From Methanobacterium sp. (GTDB lineage: Archaea > Methanobacteriota > Methanobacteria > Methanobacteriales > Methanobacteriaceae): a stretch of DNA of 10,644 nucleotides. This document shows positions 1 through 7,919 of this stretch, piece after piece (the stretch's first letter is position 1; every line of letters begins with the position of its first letter). The notes under the pieces are model-generated. The model searched no databases and was not told where the DNA came from. It was given only the letters and a program-made list of their open reading frames with translations. A program made the translations under genes and the position numbers. The stretch is from assembly GCA_020854975.1 (NCBI GenBank), contig JAHKLQ010000153.1, positions 1 to 10,644 on the forward strand, given 5' to 3'.

Positions 1-480
1 TGTGACCCTGAATCCATACACATCAACATGGATAATTCTCAGGCTAAGAATATACATGCCAGAAATCTGTTAATCAGAGATATAGGAATATGCGGATTTG
101 GAGGTTCCAATCCCACTCCTTTTAACACTCCCCTTGAATTTGAAGAGGTTCAAATATATGGTGAGGCTAAAAAGGCATTGGATGCGATTAAAGAACAGAA
201 AATAACTCTGTTCATCACTCATGCACCACCATATAACACCAAAACTGACTTGTTACCTTCAGGAGAACATGTAGGAAGTAAAAGTATCCGTAAGATAATT
301 GAAGAACTACAACCTACCATTAACATCTGTGGTCATATACACGAAGCCCGAGGCACAGATAAGATTGGCAATACACAAATCATAAATCCCGGACAGATTT
401 CAGAGGGTCATGCCTGCCTGATAAAAATTCCTGATGTAACTTCCCAGGAAGAAATTGAAACGGAAATCATAAAAATTTAA
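1..480 (+). CDS. Calcineurin-like metallophosphoesterase, C-terminal part (5' end outside window)
   Basis: The reading frame is open back to base 1, so this is a gene cut by the window edge; the ATG at 28 is internal. The visible protein begins Cys-Asp, which fits the end of the GNxD metal-binding motif of calcineurin-like phosphoesterases. Two more family motifs follow: THAPPY (about bases 217-234) and GHIHEAR (331-351), whose His residues normally bind the dinuclear metal centre. The short C-terminal part with NPGQ resembles the Icc/YfcE-like single-domain branch, soluble and cytoplasmic. Family members hydrolyse phosphoesters such as cyclic nucleotides or phosphodiesters; the substrate cannot be told from sequence. 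The stop is TAA at 478-480. Several oligo-T runs follow before the next promoter, so it probably ends its own transcript. Family call is firm, function open. Confidence 0.9.
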   Translation, partial: CDPESIHINMDNSQAKNIHARNLLIRDIGICGFGGSNPTPFNTPLEFEEVQIYGEAKKALDAIKEQKITLFITHAPPYNTKTDLLPSGEHVGSKSIRKIIEELQPTINICGHIHEARGTDKIGNTQIINPGQISEGHACLIKIPDVTSQEEIETEIIKI

Positions 481-487
481 AGTAAAC

Positions 488-604
488 ATAAACCCTTTTT
501 CTGGTTTCAAGATAAAACATTTTCCATTTTTGGGATAAATTAGGTCTAGCTATGGAATAAACCCCTTTATTTCAAGATAACATTCTTTTTTTGGAGGATA
601 AAAA
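488..604. repeat. Imperfect direct repeat of an intergenic block (two ~50-bp copies)
   Basis: Copy A (488-540) and copy B (556-604) share the order ATAAACCC, T-run, TTTCAAGATAA, CATT, T-run, GG, GATAAA, with small gaps between the shared blocks. Each copy carries oligo-T tracts, so the block may be a duplicated archaeal terminator. A regulatory role is an alternative. Confidence 0.55.
586..592 (+). terminator. Oligo-T transcription terminator downstream of the phosphoesterase
   Basis: A run of seven T (586-592) follows two T5 runs (496-500 and 527-531). Archaeal intrinsic termination depends on oligo-T tracts without needing a hairpin, and all three precede the promoter of the next gene. Confidence 0.5.
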
Positions 605-610
605 TCCACA

Positions 611-628
611 CAGAAAATGATTTAAATA
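611..628 (+). promoter_or_regulatory. Archaeal promoter (BRE/TATA) for 2-phosphoglycerate kinase
   Basis: TTTAAATA (621-628) preceded by the purine-rich AGAAAATGA fits an archaeal TATA box with BRE. A transcription start about 25 nt downstream (near 650) would give a leader of about 45 nt, carrying the AGGTGAG ribosome-binding site at 682-688. Confidence 0.6.
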
Positions 629-681
629 ATGGTGACAAATAATTACCTTGATTTTCGTGTTTCTACGAGTCCCTACTTATT

Positions 682-688
682 AGGTGAG
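682..688 (+). promoter_or_regulatory. Ribosome-binding site deciding the 695 start
   Basis: AGGTGAG matches the archaeal anti-Shine-Dalgarno complement (AGGAGGTGA). It lies 6-7 nt before the ATG at 695. No such site stands before the upstream in-frame ATG at 629. Confidence 0.75.
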
Positions 689-694
689 ATAACT

Positions 695-1612
695 ATGATC
701 ATGGTTGAAGGAGAAGTAAGCGGTAAAAAGTATAGGGAACCATTTTCCAAAGGAGTATTAGCCAGGTCTTTAACCCGTGCCGAGATGGACCCCAACAAGG
801 CCTACACCTTTTCTTCTCAGATAGAGGCTCAACTCAAAAAAGATGGCATAAAACTCATCAGTTTGGATGATCTGGTTAAAATTGTCCGTCAAAGACTTAA
901 AAAAGAAGATAGTGAAATAGCATCACAATATGGGCTATGGAAAAGGATAAGAAAGTGTCAGGATCCTTTGGTTATTCTTATAGGGGGCTCTTCAGGAGTA
1001 GGAACTTCTTCCATAGCATTTGAGGTGGCTAACAGGCTGGGTATTCGCAACATGATCAGCACGGACATGATCCGGGAGGTAATGCGTAAAACTTCATCCA
1101 AAGAACTATTACCTACACTATATGAATCCAGTTACACTGCCTACCGTTCCCTGCGCATACCACCATCCCCAGAACTGGATGAGGTTATTATTGGTTTCAG
1201 GGACCATGTGGACACTGTGAGTGTTGGTGTGGAGGCTGTAATTGAACGATCCATAACTGAGGGTATTAGTATAGTTATTGAAGGAGTTCACATTGTACCG
1301 GGATTCATCAGAGAAGACCTGGTCTCCAGGGATAATGTAAACATGTTCGTGTTAACCTTAGAGGATGAAGAAGTTCATAAAGGCAGATTCTACTCCAGAT
1401 GCAGACAACAATGGGCTAGAAGGCCTCTTGAAAGGTATATGAACTATTTCGGAGCCATCCGAAGAACCCATAAATATTTCGAAAGCCAAGCCAACAAGTA
1501 TCATATACCAGTCATAGAAAACATAGATATCACCACTACAATTGAATCGATTATTGAAGAAATTACCAAAACCTATGGAAGGGAAGATAATGTTAACGAA
1601 AATAAAGGTTAA
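695..1612 (+). CDS. 2-phosphoglycerate kinase (cyclic 2,3-diphosphoglycerate synthesis)
   Basis: This 305-residue soluble enzyme transfers phosphate from ATP to 2-phosphoglycerate, giving 2,3-diphosphoglycerate. That is the first step towards cyclic 2,3-diphosphoglycerate, an intracellular phosphagen-like solute of Methanobacteriales. Residues 1-90 form an ATP-cone-like N-terminal region ([13 protein letters not shown]). The kinase domain has a P-loop variant, [10 protein letters not shown] (97-106), then STDMIREVM (122-130) and [11 protein letters not shown] (193-203). The length agrees with the roughly 300-residue family. I chose the ATG at 695 because AGGTGAG precedes it and a TATA box overlaps the alternative start at 629. 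The cyclic-2,3-diphosphoglycerate synthetase gene is not in the window. The 3' end overlaps the CBS gene by 23 bp, which implies co-transcription. Confidence 0.92.
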   Translation: MIMVEGEVSGKKYREPFSKGVLARSLTRAEMDPNKAYTFSSQIEAQLKKDGIKLISLDDLVKIVRQRLKKEDSEIASQYGLWKRIRKCQDPLVILIGGSSGVGTSSIAFEVANRLGIRNMISTDMIREVMRKTSSKELLPTLYESSYTAYRSLRIPPSPELDEVIIGFRDHVDTVSVGVEAVIERSITEGISIVIEGVHIVPGFIREDLVSRDNVNMFVLTLEDEEVHKGRFYSRCRQQWARRPLERYMNYFGAIRRTHKYFESQANKYHIPVIENIDITTTIESIIEEITKTYGREDNVNENKG

Positions 1613-1988
1613 GGATGTAATGAGCCAGCAGGTGGTAACTATACCTCCTACTGAAGATGTTGTATTTGCCTTTGAAAAGCTTATGAAACATAAGATAAGT
1701 TCACTACCAGTAGTAAATGATGATGATACACTGGTGGGAATAGTAACTGCCACAGATTTAGGTCACAATCTCATACTGGATAAATATGAATTGGGAACCA
1801 CTGTGGAAGAAGTAATGGTTAAACAAGTGATATACGTATCACCTGAAGATGATCTGGCCACTGCAGTGCACAAAATGAATGAATCAGGCACAGAAGGTGG
1901 GATAATCAACCAGTTACTAGTGCTGGATAATCATGACCTAGTAGGTATTGTTTCTGATGGAGATATAATACGTTCTATAAAGATATAA
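1590..1988 (+). CDS. Two-CBS-domain (Bateman module) protein
   Basis: The 132-residue protein is nothing but two CBS repeats: about residues 9-64 ([12 protein letters not shown] ... [19 protein letters not shown]) and 72-130 ([12 protein letters not shown] ... [19 protein letters not shown]). Such modules usually bind adenine nucleotides or SAM and act as energy or redox sensors, alone or with a partner enzyme. No catalytic or DNA-binding domain is attached. The ATG at 1590 is favoured because GGAAGGGAAG sits just upstream and the protein then begins directly at the first CBS strand; ATGs at 1575 and 1542 lie deeper in the kinase gene. The 23-bp overlap suggests translational coupling with 2-phosphoglycerate kinase, so it might report energy state to that pathway (inference). 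The first unit of a tandem repeat array covers its stop codon. Confidence 0.9.
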   Translation: MLTKIKVKDVMSQQVVTIPPTEDVVFAFEKLMKHKISSLPVVNDDDTLVGIVTATDLGHNLILDKYELGTTVEEVMVKQVIYVSPEDDLATAVHKMNESGTEGGIINQLLVLDNHDLVGIVSDGDIIRSIKI

Positions 1989-2142
1989 TCCATTTTATAA
2001 GGATATAGTACATCCTGTGGGGGCATAGTGCATTCTGTGAGGTATAGTACGTTTTATAAGGATATGGTGTATTTTGTGGGTGGTATAGTACGTTTTATAA
2101 TGATACAGTACGTTTTATAAAATATGACGTGTTTCATAAAAC
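1982..2142. repeat. Eight degenerate tandem repeats of about 20 bp
   Basis: Units begin at about 1982, 2002, 2023, 2042, 2061, 2083, 2102 and 2122. The consensus is near GATATAGTACGTTTTATAAG, with unit lengths of 19-22 bp. The best copies (2042, 2083, 2102) are almost identical over TAGTACGTTTTATAA or CAGTACGTTTTATAA. Each good unit is itself a partial palindrome, TATA-GT-ACGT-TT-TATA. The changing unit length breaks any reading frame, so the array is not coding. It starts inside the CBS gene and lies in the gap between convergent genes. The period is close to two DNA turns. Confidence 0.85.
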
Positions 2143-2278
2143 TTTAAGAGTTTTAATGTGTTATTTTTGATATTTAGAACCATTAATAGTTTGAAACTTT
2201 AATAAAATAAGAAAATAGAATAAAGAATGAAAGCAAGACCTTTTCGAAAAATCTTAAGTTTTGAGCTGATTTTAATTC
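2143..2278. other. AT-rich gap between convergent genes with candidate terminators
   Basis: No gene is visible. A T5 run at 2164-2168 could end plus-strand transcripts. The 10-bp palindrome TTTTCGAAAA (2241-2250), extended to A5 at 2247-2251, gives a T5 run on the minus strand about 30 nt past the stop of the 2279-2686 gene and could end that transcript. Confidence 0.4.
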
Positions 2279-2686
2279 TTAATGCATCACCCTTGGTTTG
2301 AAAGAGTCACATAAACTGGGAAACTTCTTAGGAAACTCCATCTCCAGTTTTTCAATTATCTCCTCTTCTATCTCCGGACTTTTTTCCACAGAAACTGAAA
2401 ACGAATCAGCACTGAGAATGACACTCAAATTCTCTTCACCAATATTGAATTTCATAGGAATGGCCTTACCTGTATCTAATGTTTTAACCATATCCTCCAT
2501 GATATCATCACTTATTTTAAGCAACTTATTCCCATCTGGTGTGTAAGTTTCATTTGCAGTTTCTATCTTTTTAATTAAAAAGGGAGCACACCCTTCAGTC
2601 CTGGCAGCCTTCCTGTTGGTCCAGAAAAGGGTAACCATCACCTTTTTCTCATTATCCATCCCACTTTCAAATTCCAATGACTTCAT
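2279..2686 (-). CDS. Hypothetical protein, 135 residues, no recognised family
   Basis: I do not recognise this protein. It is acidic, has no signal peptide or membrane segment, and appears mixed alpha/beta. There is a strand-rich first part (KVMVTLFWTNRKAARTEG), a helical middle (DIMEDMVKTLDTGKAIPM), two strands (NLSVILSADSFSVSVEKS) and a long acidic helix (PEIEEEIIEKLEMEF). It has only two Cys, so no obvious metal-cluster motif. An in-frame GTG at 2692 directly abuts the AGGAGG at 2693-2698 and cannot be the start; the ATG at 2686, 6 nt after it, is. It lies 70 bp downstream of fprA in the same direction but has its own TATA box at 2731-2737, so it may be transcribed alone or with fprA. A role in the oxygen response would be guilt by association only. 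Confidence 0.8.
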   Translation of the reverse strand: MKSLEFESGMDNEKKVMVTLFWTNRKAARTEGCAPFLIKKIETANETYTPDGNKLLKISDDIMEDMVKTLDTGKAIPMKFNIGEENLSVILSADSFSVSVEKSPEIEEEIIEKLEMEFPKKFPSLCDSFKPRVMH

Positions 2687-2730
2687 CTTCACCCTCCTAA
2701 AACCCTTTATCCCATTTTTTCTTTAAAATT

Positions 2731-2737
2731 ATTTATA
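2731..2737 (-). promoter_or_regulatory. TATA box for the 135-residue hypothetical gene
   Basis: The minus strand reads TATAAAT here, about 48 nt before the ATG at 2686. A start about 25 nt downstream (near 2709) leaves a leader of just over 20 nt holding AGGAGGGTGA (2698-2689). Confidence 0.55.
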
Positions 2738-2756
2738 CAATATTTTAAATCTATAA

Positions 2757-3983
2757 TCACATTTTTTTAATCTTCTGAGCCATTTCCTGACCTATCTGGT
2801 AACATTTATCCATTTCATCTTTGGTGGGCACATAATTAACCTCGAAAGTGTCTAAAACATCAAATCCACATTTTTTCAGAGTCTCAGCAACTTTCACGGC
2901 ACCTTTACCACTCCACCCCTTGGAACCGAAGGTGGTGGCTAATCTTTTAATACCGGTACGTTGGAAACTCAATCCCTCCAGATAGTAAAGTAAATCCCCA
3001 ACACTTGGGTAAGGACCGTTAAAAAGAGTTGGAATTCCTATAAGCAGAGCTTTACTCTCCAGAATATCATTAACCATTTCGCTACGTTCATCTTCATGGA
3101 TGAAATACATTTCCACATCCACACCACCACTCATAATACCCTCAGCCAGGGCATGAGCCATCATACGGGTAGAATAATGCATAGTGTCATAAATGATGGT
3201 GGCTTTATCCTTGCACTGGCCAGTGGCCCAGTTAGTGTAAGCATTAATGATCTTCATAGGGTCAGTCCAGATCTGACCATGGGCGGGTGCGATCATTTTG
3301 ATTTTATCAAGTAATTCCAGCTTTTTAACTTCATCAAACTTACGCAGCACCAGCATGGATGCAGGGGTAATCAGATTAGCATAGAATTTCTGGGCAGCAT
3401 TCATCAGCAAATATTCAGGTATTTCATGGTCATATCTTTCCCTTAAACAGAGGTGCTGACCAAAAGCATCATTGGAAAACAGGATCCCCTCATCTAATAA
3501 GAGGGTGAACATGCTGTCAGGCCAGTGAAGCATCTTAGCATCCAGGAAAGCAAGGGTGCGACCACCCACTTCCAGGGTATCACCAGTTTTAACTGGATGG
3601 AAATCCGCACCCTCCAATACTGGGTAATGCTGTTTTAAACCATTAATTGCCACCTGACTGCAGTAAATGGGTGCATCTGGGAAACGTTTGTGAATCTCGC
3701 TGAGGGAACCACTATGGTCACGTTCAACATGGTTTTGAATTATTACATCAAGTTTTAACTCTCTACCCTCCTTTCTAAAGGCATCTTCCACCCTTCCCCA
3801 TAACTGTGCAGAGGAACCAGGATAGGTGTTATCAATTATAACTACTTCATCTTCTCCAAAAACCAAATAAGCGTTATAAGTAGTCCCTTTCAGGGTGTAC
3901 CCATGATAACTGCGAATATCCCAGTCCATAACCCCAATCCAGTACACACCTTCACCTATTTTAACCGCATCTGCTTTCATCAT
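2757..3983 (-). CDS. fprA: F420H2 oxidase, type A flavodiiron protein FprA
   Basis: FprA reduces O2 to water with electrons from reduced coenzyme F420, protecting strictly anaerobic methanogens. This copy is 408 residues, close to the ~404 of the Methanobacteriales enzyme. Residues 1-250 are a metallo-beta-lactamase-like domain. Its diiron ligands are visible as HVERDH (85-90), His153 in LHWPDS, Asp172 in NDAFGQH and His235 in APAHG. The C-terminal flavodoxin domain (about 260-405) carries the FMN loops [11 protein letters not shown] (265-275), FNGPYPS (321-327) and [11 protein letters not shown] (351-361). There is no rubredoxin or flavin-reductase extension, as expected of an F420H2-dependent form. 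Two ATGs stand together at 3983 and 3980; GGAGGG (3991-3986) is only 2-3 nt before the first, so the second, giving 407 residues, is equally likely. It runs divergently from the SRP RNA gene. Confidence 0.96.
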   Translation of the reverse strand: MMKADAVKIGEGVYWIGVMDWDIRSYHGYTLKGTTYNAYLVFGEDEVVIIDNTYPGSSAQLWGRVEDAFRKEGRELKLDVIIQNHVERDHSGSLSEIHKRFPDAPIYCSQVAINGLKQHYPVLEGADFHPVKTGDTLEVGGRTLAFLDAKMLHWPDSMFTLLLDEGILFSNDAFGQHLCLRERYDHEIPEYLLMNAAQKFYANLITPASMLVLRKFDEVKKLELLDKIKMIAPAHGQIWTDPMKIINAYTNWATGQCKDKATIIYDTMHYSTRMMAHALAEGIMSGGVDVEMYFIHEDERSEMVNDILESKALLIGIPTLFNGPYPSVGDLLYYLEGLSFQRTGIKRLATTFGSKGWSGKGAVKVAETLKKCGFDVLDTFEVNYVPTKDEMDKCYQIGQEMAQKIKKM

Positions 3984-4048
3984 TTCCCTCCATTCTTGAC
4001 GTTAAGATTTAACATTAGTACCAACTAGACAGTATATGACATTGGTTC

Positions 4049-4060
4049 AATATATTTTTT
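4049..4060 (-). promoter_or_regulatory. Probable fprA promoter TATA box
   Basis: The minus strand reads AAAAAATATATT, an archaeal TATA-like element about 70 nt before the fprA ATG, predicting a leader of about 45 nt. Inverted pentamers TTGGT (4043-4047) and ACCAA (4064-4068) flank it. Confidence 0.45.
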
Positions 4061-4290
4061 ATTACCAACCATTCCTTTAAAAATTCTTCTAAAATAAGTT
4101 ATATCCATAAATAAGGCCATGTTCCTTCATAAAACAGATAAAACAAATAATAATCAAATTTAAAGTGATGAACTCACGGAAAACTAGGCAGATGTTGAAA
4201 TAGTGATGTTAGGTTGATGGTGAGTTAGTATTGAATTACTGGAGGGGTGATGTACTGGGTTTGAAATGGGAATTTTGAAAAATCGTAACC

Positions 4291-4298
4291 TTAAAATA
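4291..4298 (+). promoter_or_regulatory. TATA box of the SRP RNA gene
   Basis: TTAAAATA is centred about 25 nt before the first base of the terminal SRP RNA helix (4319), the standard archaeal distance for a stable-RNA promoter. Confidence 0.55.
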
Positions 4299-4318
4299 CC
4301 AGCAAAACCAACAATAAC

Positions 4319-4630
<312 letters not shown>

Positions 4631-4776
4631 TCAAACTTTTAAAAAAATTTGATCAAAAACAGATAGTATATCTAACTATGGAATTAATGTGGAATAAAAA
4701 AACCGGATATCAAAAATTAGTTTACAAAAGATTAGGATGAATACTTATCTTGTCTTTGAAGTACTAAATTAAACCT
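4631..4776. other. AT-rich gap between SRP RNA and tRNA-Ser
   Basis: Apart from the T4 tract at 4637-4640 and A-rich sequence that could serve in termination, I see no gene, structured RNA or repeat here. Confidence 0.5.
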
Positions 4777-4785
4777 TTAAATAGT
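4772..4785 (+). promoter_or_regulatory. Promoter of tRNA-Ser
   Basis: AAACC followed by TTTAAATAG fits BRE plus TATA. The predicted start near 4807 gives a leader of about 34 nt that RNase P would remove. A second AT-rich element, TTAAATAC (4823-4830), is too close to the mature 5' end to be used. Confidence 0.5.
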
Positions 4786-4839
4786 AGATTAAACAATGTT
4801 TTGATCACCCACTTTTTTGATATTAAATACATAAATCAT

Positions 4840-4930
<91 letters not shown>

Positions 4931-4936
4931 TTTTAA

Positions 4937-4959
4937 CAGAATAAGTATTTTTTATTCTG
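4937..4959. terminator. Hairpin between convergent tRNA-Ser and VOC genes
   Basis: CAGAATAA (4937-4944) is a perfect 8-bp inverted match to TTATTCTG (4952-4959) with a 7-nt T-rich loop. The right arm contains the stop codon of the minus-strand VOC gene. T-rich stretches stand on either side (TTTATTTT at 4927-4934, ATTATTTT at 4961-4968). Its place between two converging genes suggests a two-way terminator. Confidence 0.5.
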
Positions 4960-5440
4960 AATTATTTTCTTCTAAAACCATTTCCACAAATTCCACAGGC
5001 ATGGAAGACTTTTCAGATATTTCATCAGTAGAAAAACCCTGGGCAGCAAACCTCTTTATCACAAAATCCAGTGGCTCCCCCACCTCAATAATATAACCAT
5101 CAGGATCATAAAAACGCATCACCCTCTGCCCCCATGGTTGTTCACGAATAGGGTGAACGAATTTGCCACCAATGGACTTTATTTTTTCCTGAATGCCATC
5201 TAGATCTTCAGATTCAAAATATAACTCCATAAAATTCTTCTCAGAATCTGTGTTTATAGTTGAAGATTCTCCTAAAAGCCCCTGGTAATGTTGAACATCG
5301 TGAATGGCAAAACCGCCCTTAAAGGCCACATTTGCCCCATGATCTATTTCAACTTCCTGATTTAAGATCTCTTCATAAAATTTTCTGGACTTTTCAATAT
5401 TCTGAACAGTGATTAAAGGACAAATATATTTTAATTCCAT
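4952..5440 (-). CDS. VOC (glyoxalase/bleomycin-resistance fold) protein with helical C-terminal tail
   Basis: Of 162 residues, about 1-122 form one VOC module: an N-terminal strand and helix (ICPLITVQNIEKSRKFYEEIL), the central strand MELYFES, and the family ending MRFYDPDGYIIEVGEP. Members are small cytoplasmic metal-dependent enzymes or binding proteins (glyoxalases, dioxygenases, resistance proteins). Glu119 and Glu72 or Glu75 could be metal ligands, but the reaction cannot be predicted. The tail (123-162) adds a helix-turn-helix-like stretch, AAQGFSTDEISEKSSMPVEF (132-151), reminiscent of short sigma-like HTH segments; it may only be a dimerisation helix. The start is well supported by GGGAGG 8 nt before the ATG. 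It lies 60 bp downstream of the DNA glycosylase gene and may share its transcript. Confidence 0.88.
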   Translation of the reverse strand: MELKYICPLITVQNIEKSRKFYEEILNQEVEIDHGANVAFKGGFAIHDVQHYQGLLGESSTINTDSEKNFMELYFESEDLDGIQEKIKSIGGKFVHPIREQPWGQRVMRFYDPDGYIIEVGEPLDFVIKRFAAQGFSTDEISEKSSMPVEFVEMVLEENNSE

Positions 5441-5500
5441 CTTTTATTCCTCCCAATTTAAGTTTTTTTTTATCATAACAATCCTAAACTCATAAAAATC

Positions 5501-6415
5501 TTAAATATCCATTAATTCTGCCACAATAAGATAATAACCTGCTAATCCCTTCCATTTTCCCCAGGTACTGGCAATTTCCCGAACTTCTTCAGAAGATATG
5601 TCCCCACCATCCAGGTAGAAGTGGGATATTGTTCTTTGCAATCCAACATCATCAGCTGGAATAGCATCTAATCTACCCAATCCTCTAAGTAATGCCAGTT
5701 CAGCAGTCCAAACACCAACTCCCCTTATTTTATTTAATTCCCTAATCATTTCATCGGTGGTAGCCATCTTTTGGATGTTATCTAAATCCAGATCCTGGTT
5801 TACAATGTTCAAGGATAAATCACGAATATATTCAGCCTTTCTAAAACTCAGACCACAATCGCGAAGTTTCTGAAGATCTAAATATGCTAAATCTTCAGGT
5901 GAAGGATAGGAGAAATATTGCTTACCATATATTCCGATAGATAATCCAAAACGTTTTATGAAACGGTTTTCAATATTATGGGCTGCCTTTAAAGATATCT
6001 GCTGTTCTATTATGGAATCCACCAGAGACTCAAATAGTGTTGAGGTTATGGGATTCTTCAGCCCATAAAGCTTGTTGGTGATTTGATTCATAATTTTATC
6101 CTTTTTAATGTAAGCATAAAAAGGATGAAGATCTAGGCTTAAGTTGAATATTTTATGGACCAGAGGCGGAATATTATTCAGGAGATCAGAAGATAACTCT
6201 TCTTCTGATTCCAATTCAACTTTAAGTTCAGGATTTTCCACATCACCAGTAGATTCAATATATAAAAAAATTAGTTTCCCTTTAATATTTATAACCTGCC
6301 AGAAATGATTATCAGCATATTTTTTTATATTCTTATCTCCATCAGAAAATATTCTGCAACTAAGATCAAAATCAAATGGTGCCCTGGCCTTTATATTGAA
6401 ACTGGACTGATACAT
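5501..6415 (-). CDS. AlkA-like HhH-GPD DNA glycosylase (3-methyladenine type)
   Basis: This 304-residue enzyme probably removes alkylated bases from DNA in base-excision repair. Residues 1-100 form the beta-rich N-terminal domain of AlkA/OGG1-type proteins. The helical part starts near 110, with IEQQISLKAA (136-145). The helix-hairpin-helix is LNKIRGVGVWTAELALL (227-243), followed by the GPD element GRLDAIPADDVGLQR (247-261). By position Asp256 is the catalytic aspartate. Trp stands where OGG1-type bifunctional enzymes have the Schiff-base lysine, so a monofunctional AlkA-like enzyme is expected. There is no C-terminal iron-sulfur cluster. No clear ribosome-binding site precedes the ATG; a TATA-like box about 30 nt upstream suggests a nearly leaderless message. 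Confidence 0.9.
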   Translation of the reverse strand: MYQSSFNIKARAPFDFDLSCRIFSDGDKNIKKYADNHFWQVINIKGKLIFLYIESTGDVENPELKVELESEEELSSDLLNNIPPLVHKIFNLSLDLHPFYAYIKKDKIMNQITNKLYGLKNPITSTLFESLVDSIIEQQISLKAAHNIENRFIKRFGLSIGIYGKQYFSYPSPEDLAYLDLQKLRDCGLSFRKAEYIRDLSLNIVNQDLDLDNIQKMATTDEMIRELNKIRGVGVWTAELALLRGLGRLDAIPADDVGLQRTISHFYLDGGDISSEEVREIASTWGKWKGLAGYYLIVAELMDI

Positions 6416-6419
6416 TTTA

Positions 6420-6470
6420 TTTTACACCATTCATAAGCTTTCTAATAAACATCATGTGCGGTGTGTAAAA
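6420..6470. promoter_or_regulatory. Inverted repeat centred on the putative glycosylase promoter
   Basis: TTTTACAC (6420-6427) and GTGTAAAA (6463-6470) are perfect 8-bp inverted copies with half-site centres 43 bp apart, close to four helical turns. The symmetry centre (6445) coincides with GTTTATTAGA on the minus strand (6450-6441), the only TATA-like element before the glycosylase gene. This fits an operator read by a dimer or tetramer. It also lies after the aminotransferase stop, so a weak terminator stem is an alternative. Confidence 0.45.
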
Positions 6471-6500
6471 TTACTCTTTAAGACTAAAAGTTTTAATCAG

Positions 6501-7682
<1,182 letters not shown>

Positions 7683-7712
7683 AACTACTTCCTCATAAAC
7701 TATCAAATTAAA

Positions 7713-7731
7713 TTATTTTATCTTAAAATAA
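7713..7731. promoter_or_regulatory. 19-bp palindrome upstream of the aminotransferase
   Basis: TTATTTTA-TCT-TAAAATAA is a perfect 8+3+8 inverted repeat located 31-49 nt before the ATG at 7682. It could be a repressor site over the promoter or leader. In such AT-rich DNA, chance cannot be excluded. Confidence 0.4.
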
Positions 7732-7766
7732 AATATTCTTCACTGTATACTTCAGGGTATGATACT

Positions 7767-7835
7767 ATTATAATATATTGGAAAGAGATTAAATCCCCCT
7801 AATTTAAAGAGTAGATTAAAGTCACCCCATAATTA
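7767..7835 (-). promoter_or_regulatory. Candidate aminotransferase promoter with two upstream direct repeats
   Basis: The minus strand reads a TATA-like ATATATTATAATAG (7779-7766) preceded by TTTCCA. Immediately upstream are two imperfect direct copies (7781-7806 and 7806-7835), seen on the plus strand as AAAGA, GATTAAA, CCCC, TAATT in the same order. Sites just upstream of BRE/TATA are where archaeal activators usually bind. A leader of about 65 nt is implied. Confidence 0.4.
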
Positions 7836-7850
7836 AGGAGGATGGGATCC

Positions 7851-7882
7851 TGGGAAACATCTAAAGAAAGGAAAGTTTCCCA
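7851..7882 (-). terminator. Possible hairpin after the P-type ATPase gene
   Basis: TGGGAAAC (7851-7858) pairs with GTTTCCCA (7875-7882) across a 16-nt loop, starting about 38 nt past the ATPase stop. No oligo-T tract follows on the minus strand, so a terminator role is weak; RNA-end protection is an alternative. Confidence 0.35.
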
Positions 7883-7919
7883 TAAGAAACACATCTCCCC
7901 TAGGAAACTATTCAAATGC

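Larger units (their letters stand above)
3984..4318. other. 335-bp gap between divergent fprA and SRP RNA genes
   Basis: It holds the two promoters listed separately and otherwise no credible gene. All ATG-led frames here are shorter than about 15 codons. A GGAGGGGTG at 4241-4249 looks like a ribosome-binding site, but the following frame stops after four codons. Confidence 0.6.

Noticed and set aside
629..694. N-terminal extension of 2-phosphoglycerate kinase from ATG 629
   Set aside because: The TATA box ends at base 628, no ribosome-binding site precedes it, and the start at 695 gives the normal family length.
1358..1753. Minus-strand frame antisense to the kinase/CBS junction, and similar antisense frames over fprA, the glycosylase, the aminotransferase and the ATPase
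   Set aside because: They are shadows of well-supported genes, with no ribosome-binding sites and no recognisable domains.
1982..2142. CRISPR array
   Set aside because: Units run head to tail without unique spacers and are degenerate, so this is a tandem repeat, not a repeat-spacer array.
4241..4266. Strong Shine-Dalgarno-like GGAGGGGTG followed by ATG
   Set aside because: The frame is ATG-TAC-TGG-GTT then a stop; a four-residue peptide cannot be supported.
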